Source of the DNA: Paludibacteraceae bacterium
GTDB lineage: Bacteria > Bacteroidota > Bacteroidia > Bacteroidales > Paludibacteraceae
Direction: 5' to 3'
Assembly: GCA_031292565.1 (NCBI GenBank)
Contig: JARLGW010000001.1
Location: 620,001-684,000 of the forward strand
DNA: 64,000 nucleotides
The position numbers were made by a program, and so were the translations under genes. Each line of letters begins with the position of its first letter. Position 1 is the first letter of the stretch. This document shows positions 30,601 through 39,385 of this stretch, piece after piece. The notes beneath the pieces were generated by a model. It searched no databases. It saw only the letters and a program-made list of their open reading frames with translations, and had not been told where the DNA came from.

Positions 30601-31550
30601 TGAATTTCAATTCTACATTAGTCTGATTAAAAGTATTAAGAGATGCCGATACGGTGCCTCGTAGAGTTATTTCAATTCTACATTAGTCTGATTAAAAGAA
30701 AAATACATCGCTAGTTGGGCGTATGGTTATGACAATTTCAATTCTACATTAGTCTGATTAAAAGAACTGTTCGGAAATTCCGAACTATTGAAAGAATAAT
30801 ATTTCAATTCTACATTAGTCTGATTAAAAGCATTATCCTGTAATTCAAGGGGTTCAAAGTTACGAATTTCAATTCTACATTAGTCTGATTAAAAGTTTAG
30901 ATAATAAAGACTATCACGGTCTTTATTATATTTCAATTCTACATTAGTCTGATTAAAAGAGAAGCTTGAAATCCGTTGATGCTGCTATTTCATTATTTCA
31001 ATTCTACATTAGTCTGATTAAAAGAGAATACGAGGAACAGCACCAAAGGACAAATTTCCTATTTCAATTCTACATTAGTCTGATTAAAAGGCTAATTCGC
31101 TTTCGGTGTATGCCTGCCACGATCTAGATTTCAATTCTACATTAGTCTGATTAAAAGCGTGTAGGCTAAAACAAAAAAATGATCATATTATTAATTTCAA
31201 TTCTACATTAGTCTGATTAAAAGTAATGGCTGCAACGGCTAATGCTGTACGAGTCTTTCATTTCAATTCTACATTAGTCTGATTAAAAGTATCCAGATTT
31301 ATTTTTAGCCATAAGCAATATTTAATTTCAATTCTACATTAGTCTGATTAAAAGGGGTATTCAATGTAATAACCCCCTGAATCACTCCATTTCAATTCTA
31401 CATTAGTCTGATTAAAAGTAAACAACCGTATTTACATGACAGTATTAATATTGAATTTCAATTCTACATTAGTCTGATTAAAAGGTTATAATTTGCTTGG
31501 CGTGTGTGTTATTACCTCAAATTTCAATTCTACATTAGTCTGATTAAAAG
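24697..31550 (-). CRISPR. CRISPR array, 105 repeats, type I-B
   Basis: I count 105 repeats of 30 bases (plus-strand form starts ATTTCAATTC, ends TGATTAAAAG) and 104 spacers of 34-39 bases, mostly 35-36. All repeats read as identical except the one at 28105..28134 (C to A at position 5). The crRNA strand is inferred to be the minus strand, because the repeat then ends in ATTGAAAT, the classic type I-B 8-base handle. The cas2-proximal flank is the leader, and the far end carries a degenerate repeat. Three spacers occur twice. The newest spacer is 31485..31520. Confidence 0.98.
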
Positions 31551-31773
31551 TCGTTGAAACGGCTAAAAAAATTAGCTGATTATCAGCTTTTTATTTTTTG
31601 CAAAACTACTAAATTTTGCGTTAAAAGTTGTCGATGTACAATGCTATGAAAAACGCCGTACACCGACAATATATGTTATTGAATTGATTTTCAACATGTC
31701 AAAGATCTTTATCTTGCTTGAATAAATAGTTGTTGCCTTTCTTAAGGCTCTTTTTATATCGTTCGACAATTCG
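31551..31773 (-). promoter_or_regulatory. CRISPR leader with array promoter candidate
   Basis: The 223 AT-rich bases between cas2 and the newest repeat form the leader. On the minus strand TAGTTTTG (31608..31601) fits the -7 box and would start the precursor RNA about 45 bases before the first repeat. It overlaps an inverted repeat GCAAAA/TTTTGC (31600..31619). A 7-bp perfect palindrome with a one-base centre (31574..31588) lies next to the array. A 13-bp imperfect stem (31627..31639 with 31658..31670) lies further upstream. Confidence 0.7.
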
Positions 31774-32037
31774 TTATAAAAAATTATCTATGCTACTGCG
31801 CTCTCTTCCAATGATTTCCTTGTCCAGCCATTTTTCATCCCGGCTCGAGAAAATAATCAAACTATCCACCTCCTCTTCCATAATCTGTTTAGCCTTCAAT
31901 TTCAGCTCTTTTAGTTTCACTTCCGTGATTTCACCCTCAAACACCGAATTCTGTATCCAGTTCAAATATTTCCGACAAAGCTTAAGCATCTTATTCACCC
32001 GTTTCTCACCACAATCGTAAACCAAAATAATGTACAT
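31774..32037 (-). CDS. cas2: CRISPR-associated endonuclease Cas2
   Basis: An 87-residue ferredoxin-fold Cas2. Start at 32037 gives MYIILVYDCGEKRVNKML with the conserved Asp 8, and its ATG shares one base with the cas1 stop; the ATG nine bases upstream is less likely. QNSVFEGEIT and IIFSSRDEKWLDKE follow the family pattern. With Cas1 it forms the integrase that inserts new spacers at the leader-repeat junction, which lies directly downstream. Confidence 0.95.
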   Translation of the reverse strand: MYIILVYDCGEKRVNKMLKLCRKYLNWIQNSVFEGEITEVKLKELKLKAKQIMEEEVDSLIIFSSRDEKWLDKEIIGRERSSIDNFL

Positions 32038-33059
32038 CACCACCACATTTTAAAAGGTTTATACTCCTCCATACCCAAGAGATACTTGCTCAACTTGTAG
32101 CACTCCAGTTTTATCAAATGCTTGTAACTCACACTTCGGTTCAACGTACGGTGCTGAATCGTTTCATTCAGTCTATCCTCAAAAGCCTTTACAAAAATCT
32201 TCTTCCCCGCCTGATTCAGCAAACACCTATTCAGCTTCTTGTCAAAATGTTTTTCCTGCAATTCCTTTTTGTTAAGCACCTTAAAAATCACCCGGTCAAC
32301 CAACAACGGTTTAAACACCTCCGAAACGTCGAGCGACAACGAATACCTCCGTTCGCCCGGTGTGTGCAAATAACTAATTGTAGGGTTCAATTGCGTTTGA
32401 TGGATAGCCCGCAAGCACTGACTATAACACATCATATTCCCAAACGAAATCAAAGCGTTCACCTCGTTGCTAGGCGGTTGCTTCGTACGATTACCCATCT
32501 CGAAGTCGTTCAATATCAAATCAAAAGCCTCGTAATACGACATGCGGATATTCCCCTCCAACCCCATCAATTCGTCCACCGCCTTGGTCTCTGCTATTGC
32601 CGAAGCATACCCCTCAATGCGAGCAATAATATTGTCCACATCCCTCCCACGCTTGTTGTAATACTTCAGATTTTTCTGCATGTTGAAAGCAGCCCCTTCA
32701 ATAAACTTTTGGGCAATAGCTACACGCCTCTTTTTATCCTGATACGAAGCCGTTTGCGCTAGCAACATCCGCCCCGAAAGCAGAAAATCTTTGGGCATAA
32801 ACGAACCCGTGTAATTTTCGTAATAATCGAAAAAGTGCACGGCAATGTCGTTCTGACCCAAGAAGTTGTATAGCGAACTTTTGGCCGAGAGGGAGCCGAA
32901 CACGTACAAATCGCTGATATTCTCCACCGGCAGGTAGCGCGGCTGAGCTTCATGCTCAATACCATTGCCATCTTCTTCGATAGGGGTGAACTTGAGTGTA
33001 TTGTCCTTGCGCTCCATGTGCCCCGGGTTAAATAGATAATACGTTTTTTTCATGGTCAT
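32037..33059 (-). CDS. cas1: CRISPR integrase Cas1, type I-B
   Basis: A 340-residue Cas1. The start ATG overlaps the cas4 stop (ATGA). N-terminal beta domain begins KKTYYLFNPGHMERKDNTLKF-like (partial), and the helical catalytic domain has EGNIRMSYYEAF with the metal-binding Glu, SYLHTPGERRYSLSLDVSEVFKP with His and Asp, and a basic C-terminus. It works with Cas2 in spacer acquisition. It belongs to the group typical of the Cst/Tneap type I-B systems. The gene looks more GC-rich than cas3-cas8. Confidence 0.97.
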   Translation of the reverse strand: MTMKKTYYLFNPGHMERKDNTLKFTPIEEDGNGIEHEAQPRYLPVENISDLYVFGSLSAKSSLYNFLGQNDIAVHFFDYYENYTGSFMPKDFLLSGRMLLAQTASYQDKKRRVAIAQKFIEGAAFNMQKNLKYYNKRGRDVDNIIARIEGYASAIAETKAVDELMGLEGNIRMSYYEAFDLILNDFEMGNRTKQPPSNEVNALISFGNMMCYSQCLRAIHQTQLNPTISYLHTPGERRYSLSLDVSEVFKPLLVDRVIFKVLNKKELQEKHFDKKLNRCLLNQAGKKIFVKAFEDRLNETIQHRTLNRSVSYKHLIKLECYKLSKYLLGMEEYKPFKMWW

Positions 33060-33559
33060 TCTCCTACAAAACAGAAATCATAATAGCTGCATCGTTTGCA
33101 AATTCCTTTCTTTACCAGCGCGGGGCATTGTTCCGCCTCGATAATAGTTTTTATTTTCTCTTCCATCCGGGCGATGGCTTCTCGGTCGGGATCCGTAAGC
33201 TCCACCTTTTCGGTTTGCCGCAGGGTGGGGTATTCCAGTATGCCGCTCACACCCTCGATTCCGTTGCGTTCGAGCACGTACATGTAGTACTTGAGTTGCC
33301 AATGGTGCGCCTCCTCCACCTTATCCGATTTCTTTATCTCGTGTATCACCCGGTTGCGAGCATCGTAAAAGTCGAGCTTGATGCCGTCTATTTCCAGTTC
33401 CTCGTAACGTTCCGAACGTTGAGGATAGGACGTTTCGTGTATCAACTTACCCTCTTCCACCAATTCGCTACTATGCTCCATATTAATACCATTGGCAAAC
33501 AACCATAGTTTGCGATGGCATACATAGTAATAGTTGAAATGTGTTCCGGTTATTTGCAT
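33056..33559 (-). CDS. cas4: CRISPR-associated exonuclease Cas4
   Basis: A 167-residue Cas4 with the iron-sulfur cysteines (VCHRKLWLF at residue 14, and GICKRCSYYDFC near the C-terminus) and a RecB-type nuclease core. The core comprises ELEIDGIKLDFYDA, VIHEIKKSD with the E-x-K motif, and QLKYYMYVLER. In type I systems Cas4 trims prespacers and secures PAM-correct insertion together with Cas1-Cas2, to which this gene is fused by a 4-base overlap. Confidence 0.95.
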   Translation of the reverse strand: MQITGTHFNYYYVCHRKLWLFANGINMEHSSELVEEGKLIHETSYPQRSERYEELEIDGIKLDFYDARNRVIHEIKKSDKVEEAHHWQLKYYMYVLERNGIEGVSGILEYPTLRQTEKVELTDPDREAIARMEEKIKTIIEAEQCPALVKKGICKRCSYYDFCFVGE

Positions 33560-33590
33560 GAGGTGTAATTTTTAATGGAGAAAGTATTTG

Positions 33591-35903
33591 TTATAAAAAT
33601 AATTCATCCACATCTGTCTCAATCTCTGTATCTTCGTTTTCTTTCAATTGAAGTCCTAAATCTTCGGTGTATTTTCGTTTAATAACAAAATAACTTGTTT
33701 GTATTAGCTTTTCATCACTCTTTGATTCAAATACATGAATCCGTTTTTCAATACTGCCATCGTTAATAAATCCGGCAAAACGTCTTTTTGAAATCTGTAC
33801 TTTTAATGATTCGGCCTTAATAAATTCATATTTAGAGAGAGCCTCTTTGAATTTAGGTTCATTGTGAATTGGCAAAACCTTAATTCCATCAAACTGTTTG
33901 TAAAAATCTTCTTCTGATTTTTGAGAATAAATAAACGGAGATAGATTTTTAATAGACACTCTTAATAATTCGTAAGTATAATCATATTCTTCTTTATCCT
34001 TTTCATTCCAATTCGGATAAACGAAATCAATCGCTTTTTGCAGCTCTTGTTCTTGAATGCTCTCTGAAAACCAGCTTAAAGCGATTAAAGTTCTATCTAT
34101 AATTTCCTGATTAGTATAAATATAAGAATCTATTTTATTTCTTTCTTTGAAAACAATGCAAGAGCAAATTCCTTTTTCTCTTTTTCTGTTTACACGCCCG
34201 AATCGTTGAATCAACGCATCTATCGGTGCCGGTTCGGTATAAATCACATCATAATCAATGTCTAAACTAACTTCTATTGCTTGTGTACCGACTAATAATC
34301 GAACATTATCACCCTTCAAATCTCTTTCTTTGATATTTCTATCCTGAGCATTAAAGTTGCTATGAAGTAGCACCTTGTTTTCCGATTCCAATTGTGCATA
34401 GACTTGTTGCGATTGCTCTACAGAATTACAAACAACTAACACCTTTTTGCCAGCATCTAGGTCCGCCTGAATTAAACTAATATGGTCGGTTAATAAGCCG
34501 TCGTGCAGAATAACTTTATGCCTGGTAAATTTTTCATAAAGTTCTTTTTTTGCTGAAATTTCAGCATAATTTCCAATAACTTTTTGTAACTCTTCTTTTA
34601 AATATTGAGGCAAAGTGGCTGTCATGATAAATACCTTTACTTGTAGGTGCTTTATTACAAACTCAAGTAAAACAACAATTTGTGCAAATATATCAGGTCG
34701 ATAAGCATGTATTTCATCAAAAATAAAATAGCCGCCAACCCATTCAAACATTCCTTTTTCAAAGCCTTTGAGCCCGAATATATTTTTTAGCAACTGGAAA
34801 GGTGTCACCACCTTTATGGGCGTTACAATGGTTTTATAATCTTCTTTTATTTTATGTGTTAAATATTGTCTTTTTTCTTGTGATATAGTTGGATTTTCTC
34901 TTTCAACAAGACTTTCCAGATATTCGGCTAATTTACCATGCAGAAGCCCGACTTTTTCTTTCCGTCCTATATCATTACCAAGTCTTTCATACATGGCATT
35001 GATTGATGCGGTAAAAGGCAAAATATAAAAAACTCTACCTTGTCCGAACAACTGCATTTGATTTTGCAACCAAAGAAAAGAGGTCTCCGTCTTTCCCGAT
35101 CCGGTAGGAGCTGTTAATATTACATTTCCTTTTTTTGTAGCTGCTTCTAATTGATGAGGATAAAAGTCGAATCCTTTTTGTTGTAATGCAATCCTTTTTT
35201 TAAGGAGAAAATTAAAATCATCGTTTTCTAATAGTTCTATTTTAGAAACAAATGCTGATGATAAATGGTCACATTGTTTAAATCCGCCAATCATTAAGAG
35301 TAAATTCAAATAATTTTCTTGATTTAACCTTATCGGGTTTCTTATGTAATCCAATATAAACTTTCGAGGTAAATCTACATAAATATCATTGAGTGTAAGA
35401 TGATATTCTTTCAGTAGTAACCGAATATAATCAATGTTTAAATGCTGTTTAAACTCTTTTTCAAACGAAAGCTTAGTGTCTTCTTCCAATTCAAAAAGGA
35501 AATCATTTCCGTTTTCTTGTTTGTAGGAATGTTCAATAAAGCTAAAAAGATCATCATAACTTTTATGGTGCCCGGCCACCACTAATTTTATGGTTTCTTT
35601 TTCTGTATTCTTTAACTCTAATCCTTCAATAAAAGGAATTGAATATAATTCATGGCGTTGCCTCAACCAGGAGTGGCGTTCTCCTCGTAGCATTTTTTGA
35701 AATTCGGAATGGGTTTTTCCTAAGTCATGACAAACAACGCATAAATATATCAAATGCCAAAACTCTTCAGCATCTGCAATTGGTAAATTAGGAAAACCTT
35801 TCTTGAGATTTTCTAAAATAAGCAATCCATCTCTGATATGTTGTTCTAATGTAATCGGAGGTTCTGATTTTGCCAGAACCTCCGATATTTTTGATTCATT
35901 CAT
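33591..35903 (-). CDS. cas3: CRISPR helicase-nuclease Cas3
   Basis: The start chosen is ATG 35903 (MNESKISEVLAKSE), giving 770 residues and an 8-base overlap with cas5; the open frame begins upstream at 35972 inside cas5. An N-terminal HD nuclease is seen as CHDLGKTHSEF and VAGHHKSYDDL. The SF2 helicase has LTAPTGSGKTETSF (motif I), DEIHAY (motif II), MTATLP (III), GTQAIEVSLDID (V) and QRFGRVNRKR (VI). It degrades target DNA recruited by Cascade. All key motifs are intact. Confidence 0.95.
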   Translation of the reverse strand: MNESKISEVLAKSEPPITLEQHIRDGLLILENLKKGFPNLPIADAEEFWHLIYLCVVCHDLGKTHSEFQKMLRGERHSWLRQRHELYSIPFIEGLELKNTEKETIKLVVAGHHKSYDDLFSFIEHSYKQENGNDFLFELEEDTKLSFEKEFKQHLNIDYIRLLLKEYHLTLNDIYVDLPRKFILDYIRNPIRLNQENYLNLLLMIGGFKQCDHLSSAFVSKIELLENDDFNFLLKKRIALQQKGFDFYPHQLEAATKKGNVILTAPTGSGKTETSFLWLQNQMQLFGQGRVFYILPFTASINAMYERLGNDIGRKEKVGLLHGKLAEYLESLVERENPTISQEKRQYLTHKIKEDYKTIVTPIKVVTPFQLLKNIFGLKGFEKGMFEWVGGYFIFDEIHAYRPDIFAQIVVLLEFVIKHLQVKVFIMTATLPQYLKEELQKVIGNYAEISAKKELYEKFTRHKVILHDGLLTDHISLIQADLDAGKKVLVVCNSVEQSQQVYAQLESENKVLLHSNFNAQDRNIKERDLKGDNVRLLVGTQAIEVSLDIDYDVIYTEPAPIDALIQRFGRVNRKREKGICSCIVFKERNKIDSYIYTNQEIIDRTLIALSWFSESIQEQELQKAIDFVYPNWNEKDKEEYDYTYELLRVSIKNLSPFIYSQKSEEDFYKQFDGIKVLPIHNEPKFKEALSKYEFIKAESLKVQISKRRFAGFINDGSIEKRIHVFESKSDEKLIQTSYFVIKRKYTEDLGLQLKENEDTEIETDVDELFL

Positions 35904-36582
35904 AATAGGGACTAAAATCAAGTTCATGAAAGTAGATATGAATTTCTTTTCCTTTTGAGGAATAATCAACACAAGCTGACAAGTTTGTATCTACATCCGC
36001 CGCATTATAACTAACAACAGAATATGCTTCTGTACCTATATTCCTGCGAGGAATAGAATCTGAAAAATACTTTGGTAAAGGTTGTATAAGTCCAGGTAAA
36101 AAATTGTCAGCAAAAGGGATTAGCTGTCCTTTAACCTTATTTGCATTTTGTATTTCTTGTAAGTCGTCCACTTGCTTTATACTATTAACGGTGGCTAAAT
36201 CGTTGGATCTACCTAATAACAGAGCATAAACCGGAGAACGAAAATACTCGGCTAATACCTCATCTTGAAGGTATAGAATTAGACGGCTGTTAAAAAGGAA
36301 CTCACGATTGATAACATTGGATTTTGTTGCAGTCTTAGGGTATCCTTTATCATGAGCCTCTATTTGATAGATCGTTTCTAAGTCTATTTGTTTAGCTTCG
36401 AATTCAAAATAATAACCAATTTTCAGCTTGTTATGCTTTATGTATTGCCCAGACGCAGCATTGATTAATCCCAAAACTGTACTAATAGGTGGAACTTCAA
36501 GTGTTGGCTGAAATCCTGAAATTAAATTAGGATATTTAAAACTTGAAGTCCACGAACTGATGTCAATTTTGTAAACTTTCAT
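35896..36582 (-). CDS. cas5: Cascade subunit Cas5, type I-B
   Basis: A 228-residue RAMP protein with the Cas5 N-terminal strand and P-rich loop (TLEVPPISTVLGLINAASGQY). It binds the 5' handle of crRNA within Cascade. The gene starts two bases after the cas7 stop and overlaps cas3. The length and the lack of a catalytic His in a Cas6-like position agree with a structural, non-nuclease Cas5. Confidence 0.92.
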   Translation of the reverse strand: MKVYKIDISSWTSSFKYPNLISGFQPTLEVPPISTVLGLINAASGQYIKHNKLKIGYYFEFEAKQIDLETIYQIEAHDKGYPKTATKSNVINREFLFNSRLILYLQDEVLAEYFRSPVYALLLGRSNDLATVNSIKQVDDLQEIQNANKVKGQLIPFADNFLPGLIQPLPKYFSDSIPRRNIGTEAYSVVSYNAADVDTNLSACVDYSSKGKEIHIYFHELDFSPYYE

Positions 36583-36583
36583 G

Positions 36584-37654
36584 CTACAATTGATTTTTCA
36601 GTTGTTCTGCATATTGATCTATAGCTTCGTTGATTGTAACAACTTTTACGTTAGAAAATTCTGTTTCCAATGCGTTCAAGCCATTTGCCTTTTCGTCTAA
36701 GAAGCCACTTCTACGACCTATAAATACAGTGCCAATAAAGTTCTCTTTATAATCTTTCAATATTTCTTTTAGTGCTTCAATATTCAAAACAGCAGCATCA
36801 TTATCTTTATCTTTTTCTGTAGAAGAAGCAATATGAGAAAACGGATGATTTCCACTATTCAGAGTTGCCAAAACAATAAACTTAGGTGTTACATCTCCCA
36901 TATTGTTGGTTTGCATCGCTCCTCCTGAGATATTTTTCAATGCAAGAATTGTTTCTATTGTTCTTTGTTGACGAATGGTTTTTTCTATGCGCACCAGCTT
37001 ATATGGATTGCCTTTTTCATCTTTCAAAAACTTATCTTCTACTTCTATTGCCCCTCTTTCTAAAGCCGTTTTCTTTAATGCTTCAGTCAAATTTTTAAAC
37101 CCCGTTTTATTATAGGTGGCAAATGTTCCAACTTGTTCTAAATCCAGGCTAAACATTCCTTTCATGATGGCACTATATTCCTGTTTCCCATAAGGAACTG
37201 AATCTCCATCTTGGCGAGCCATACTTGACCAATTTTCAACAGGGCGTACAGAACCGACAGAAACGAGAACTGAATTTTTAAGAGGTGAAACCCTAGTTAC
37301 CGTAACATTTTCTTTTTTAACTTTTCCTTTTTCATCAGTAACCTCTTCTGTTGCCGCTTTCATATATCCAAAAATATCGTCGTCAGGGTATTCGATTGGA
37401 TTTGCAGCAGTAAAGGCAATTTTGCTATCGCGGGTTATGGGCGATAAATTCCAGTTAAATGTTTTCTGTAACGTGTCTCTCCACCAATAACGCCATGCTT
37501 GCCCCGATACATATACATAACTTTTACCATCTTTGTATATTCGTTTAGTTCCAACGGCATTATCGAAATTACTTTGTGTGTTCTTCCCTGCATTATTCAA
37601 TGCAACCACATCTACATCAATAAGAATAAATCCTTGTGCTTTTAAATTACTCAT
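36584..37654 (-). CDS. cas7: Cascade backbone Cas7, Cst2/DevR group
   Basis: A 356-residue protein of the Cas7/Cst2/DevR family. Typical features are LKAQGFILIDVDVVALNNAGK at the start (partly quoted), KSYVYVSGQAWRYWWRDTL, an inserted region with lysine-rich loop EEVTDEKGKVKKENV, and the central SMARQDGDSVPYGKQEY. It polymerises along the spacer part of crRNA. It lies 17 bases downstream of cas8 and directly upstream of cas5. Confidence 0.93.
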   Translation of the reverse strand: MSNLKAQGFILIDVDVVALNNAGKNTQSNFDNAVGTKRIYKDGKSYVYVSGQAWRYWWRDTLQKTFNWNLSPITRDSKIAFTAANPIEYPDDDIFGYMKAATEEVTDEKGKVKKENVTVTRVSPLKNSVLVSVGSVRPVENWSSMARQDGDSVPYGKQEYSAIMKGMFSLDLEQVGTFATYNKTGFKNLTEALKKTALERGAIEVEDKFLKDEKGNPYKLVRIEKTIRQQRTIETILALKNISGGAMQTNNMGDVTPKFIVLATLNSGNHPFSHIASSTEKDKDNDAAVLNIEALKEILKDYKENFIGTVFIGRRSGFLDEKANGLNALETEFSNVKVVTINEAIDQYAEQLKNQL

Positions 37655-37671
37655 ATTCAGACTGTTTTAAA

Positions 37672-39093
37672 TTAATTTTCTGTTTTTTCTATATCTTCTA
37701 TATCGGTACTTGACAATTCTGCATCCATCTTAATATTCTTAGCATGAAGTTCTTGGTAAATGGCAAACAATAGAATATCACGAATATCTCTCCACGAAAT
37801 ATCATCCGGGAATAAATAATAAACCAAATCCTCCATCGTAATAATAGGATCTTGTGCTCCATTTTTGTAATTTAAGGCAACTACATTCTTTAAAAAGAAT
37901 CTTCGCAATTCGTAAGCACTTTTATATCCATCCAAAGCCTTGATGCTTTTCTTTATTACATCTTCATCCGCATTGGTAAGGAAAAGCGCTAATTCTTTAA
38001 TTTTGTTTAATGTTTCTTGTTTCATATTCTGTACATGTTTTTGATATAATTCAACAATTGTAAAATTGAATGGGTGTTTTATTCCCCAGTTAACAAATAA
38101 ACGTAAAATTGATTTACCGTTAAGCAAATTGTCTAAAACAACATTTCGCCATATTTTATAATCTTCAAAGCCTACATGCTCTACTTCATCCTTTTTAGTT
38201 AATTCGTAATTTAAAGTTGCTACATTATATTTTGCTCCTTTAAATTTGGAATTAGTATAATGAGATAAAAGGAAAAGCTGCCAGTCTGATTTTAATTCTG
38301 GACCTAAACAGGTAGAATAAAATTTAAATATGGTTGAAGGCAGCTTATAAATAACAATTTCGGGACTGGCTCCAAAATTTGTGAAATGATACAGTGTTAT
38401 GGATAACTCTTTTGTGTTGTTTGAAGCAACCTTAATTTGGTTGATTAATAAATCGTCCACAAAATGAAATAATGCATTCGCGGGAATATTATATTCGGAT
38501 TTAAGAACACCTTCTGAAATAGAGGCTCCAAGCGCATTAATATTTTCATCACAATTCTTTTTCACAAAGAATTCATTTGCATCCGCTTGATTAGTTTGAA
38601 TAATAGCAATTCGTCCACCTATAAAAATAGATCCGAAAGGGACAAAGAACATGCGAATAATCATTTCTTTTGAAAGCATCATCCCCAACTGAAAGTTATG
38701 ATGAAAATTTACAAAAGTACCGGAGCCGGACATTAACGAATTATCTCGTCCGGCCTTAAATAATTTTGTTTTTCGTCCTGTAATTCTGCAATAACCTTCC
38801 TCATTTAATGCTGTTTCATTTATTAAAGATGTAAAATATTTAATTGTTTCCTTAATCTTCACATCTCCTTTAAATGCTGGCTGTGTAATGGCAGAATTTA
38901 AAAAGAAAGGATTGATTTTCCCTTGCCATTTATTTACATAAATTTTTGCCATGTATTCAATTAGACTTAGAATATCCTTTTCTGGATATTTCCCTATCAG
39001 ATATTTAATTACATAACCACCCACATCAGCAAACGGATCGCCAGTGGGCTTTGTTAGCCATTCATAATTAATTGTTGCTACTACTTGTTTCAT
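37672..39093 (-). CDS. cas8b: Cascade large subunit Cas8b1/Cst1
   Basis: A 473-residue protein. The N-terminal INYEWLTKPTGDPFADVGGYVI and the order of neighbours identify the Cst1 group, the large subunit that reads the PAM and recruits Cas3 in Tneap-type I-B systems. Members of this family are often described by two CXXC zinc-like pairs. Here only scattered cysteines remain (YCRITGRK, NCDEN, STCLG) and no CXXC is present. ATG 39093 is preceded by a long leader containing a small open frame. Confidence 0.9.
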   Translation of the reverse strand: MKQVVATINYEWLTKPTGDPFADVGGYVIKYLIGKYPEKDILSLIEYMAKIYVNKWQGKINPFFLNSAITQPAFKGDVKIKETIKYFTSLINETALNEEGYCRITGRKTKLFKAGRDNSLMSGSGTFVNFHHNFQLGMMLSKEMIIRMFFVPFGSIFIGGRIAIIQTNQADANEFFVKKNCDENINALGASISEGVLKSEYNIPANALFHFVDDLLINQIKVASNNTKELSITLYHFTNFGASPEIVIYKLPSTIFKFYSTCLGPELKSDWQLFLLSHYTNSKFKGAKYNVATLNYELTKKDEVEHVGFEDYKIWRNVVLDNLLNGKSILRLFVNWGIKHPFNFTIVELYQKHVQNMKQETLNKIKELALFLTNADEDVIKKSIKALDGYKSAYELRRFFLKNVVALNYKNGAQDPIITMEDLVYYLFPDDISWRDIRDILLFAIYQELHAKNIKMDAELSSTDIEDIEKTEN

Positions 39094-39106
39094 TTATATT
39101 TTTTGT

Positions 39107-39253
39107 TTAATCTAAAAGTTTAAACTTTCTTTTTATTAATGACCATAGCCAAGTATTCCTAAATTGTTTAATATTGGGCATTGATAACCAAATCTTCCAA
39201 GAATATTTAGTCGTTGTTTTTTGTTTGCAAAAGCCTAATTCGATTTTTGTCAT
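39107..39253 (-). CDS. Unannotated 48-residue frame upstream of cas8 (CreT or leader-peptide candidate)
   Basis: On the minus strand ATG 39253 opens a frame of 48 codons to TAA 39107, ending 13 bases before cas8. The product (MTKIELGFCKQKTTTKYSWK to IKRKFKLLD) is Lys/Trp-rich and strongly basic, with no known family. It starts 26 bases downstream of a -7-type box (39286..39279), after two minimal frames (ATG TAA at 39269, ATG CCA TGA at 39258). Its place between the Cascade-targeted promoter and cas8 fits a small toxin, a leader peptide, or simply a chance frame. Translation is unproven. Confidence 0.45.
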   Translation of the reverse strand: MTKIELGFCKQKTTTKYSWKIWLSMPNIKQFRNTWLWSLIKRKFKLLD

Positions 39254-39278
39254 GGCATACTAGTTACATTCGATTTTG

Positions 39279-39308
39279 CAAATATAACTAAATTATCTTA
39301 CAAATATA
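39279..39308 (-). promoter_or_regulatory. cas8 operon promoter candidates
   Basis: Two copies of TATATTTG on the minus strand (39308..39301 and 39286..39279) match TAnnTTTG. A TTG at 39327..39325 lies 16 bases before the first. Neither has an ideal -33 spacing, so which one is used is open. Both would read the 48-codon frame and then cas8-cas7-cas5-cas3-cas4-cas1-cas2. Confidence 0.55.
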
Positions 39309-39312
39309 TCCA

Positions 39313-39329
39313 ATGAATAAAAATCAATC
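39313..39329 (+). promoter_or_regulatory. Site matching the pseudo-spacer of the nearby crRNA-like RNA
   Basis: These 17 bases equal the first 17 of the pseudo-spacer at 39423..39439 except at position 6, the position that is flipped out in Cascade-bound crRNA. Identity starts exactly here, and the three bases before it are CCA, a PAM used by several type I-B systems. The site lies between the putative -33 and -7 boxes of the cas8 promoter. Confidence 0.6.
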
Positions 39330-39372
39330 TGAAAATAAGTTGTTGTTTATAGATTATTTATTAAAAATGACC

Positions 39373-39380
39373 TATCTTTG
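39373..39380 (+). promoter_or_regulatory. -7 box of the crRNA-like RNA
   Basis: TATCTTTG matches TAnnTTTG and would start RNA near 39387, at the first repeat-like bases. A consensus -33 box is not seen at 19 bases. Confidence 0.5.
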
Positions 39381-39385
39381 TTCTG

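Noticed and set aside
24697-31550. Plus-strand transcription of the array
   Set aside because: On the plus strand the repeat would end TTAAAAG, giving no I-B handle. The degenerate repeat and the leader position both point to the minus strand.
35903-35972. Longer cas3 start at 35972
   Set aside because: It lies 76 bases inside cas5 and the added residues do not resemble Cas3; ATG 35903 gives a short overlap typical of operons.
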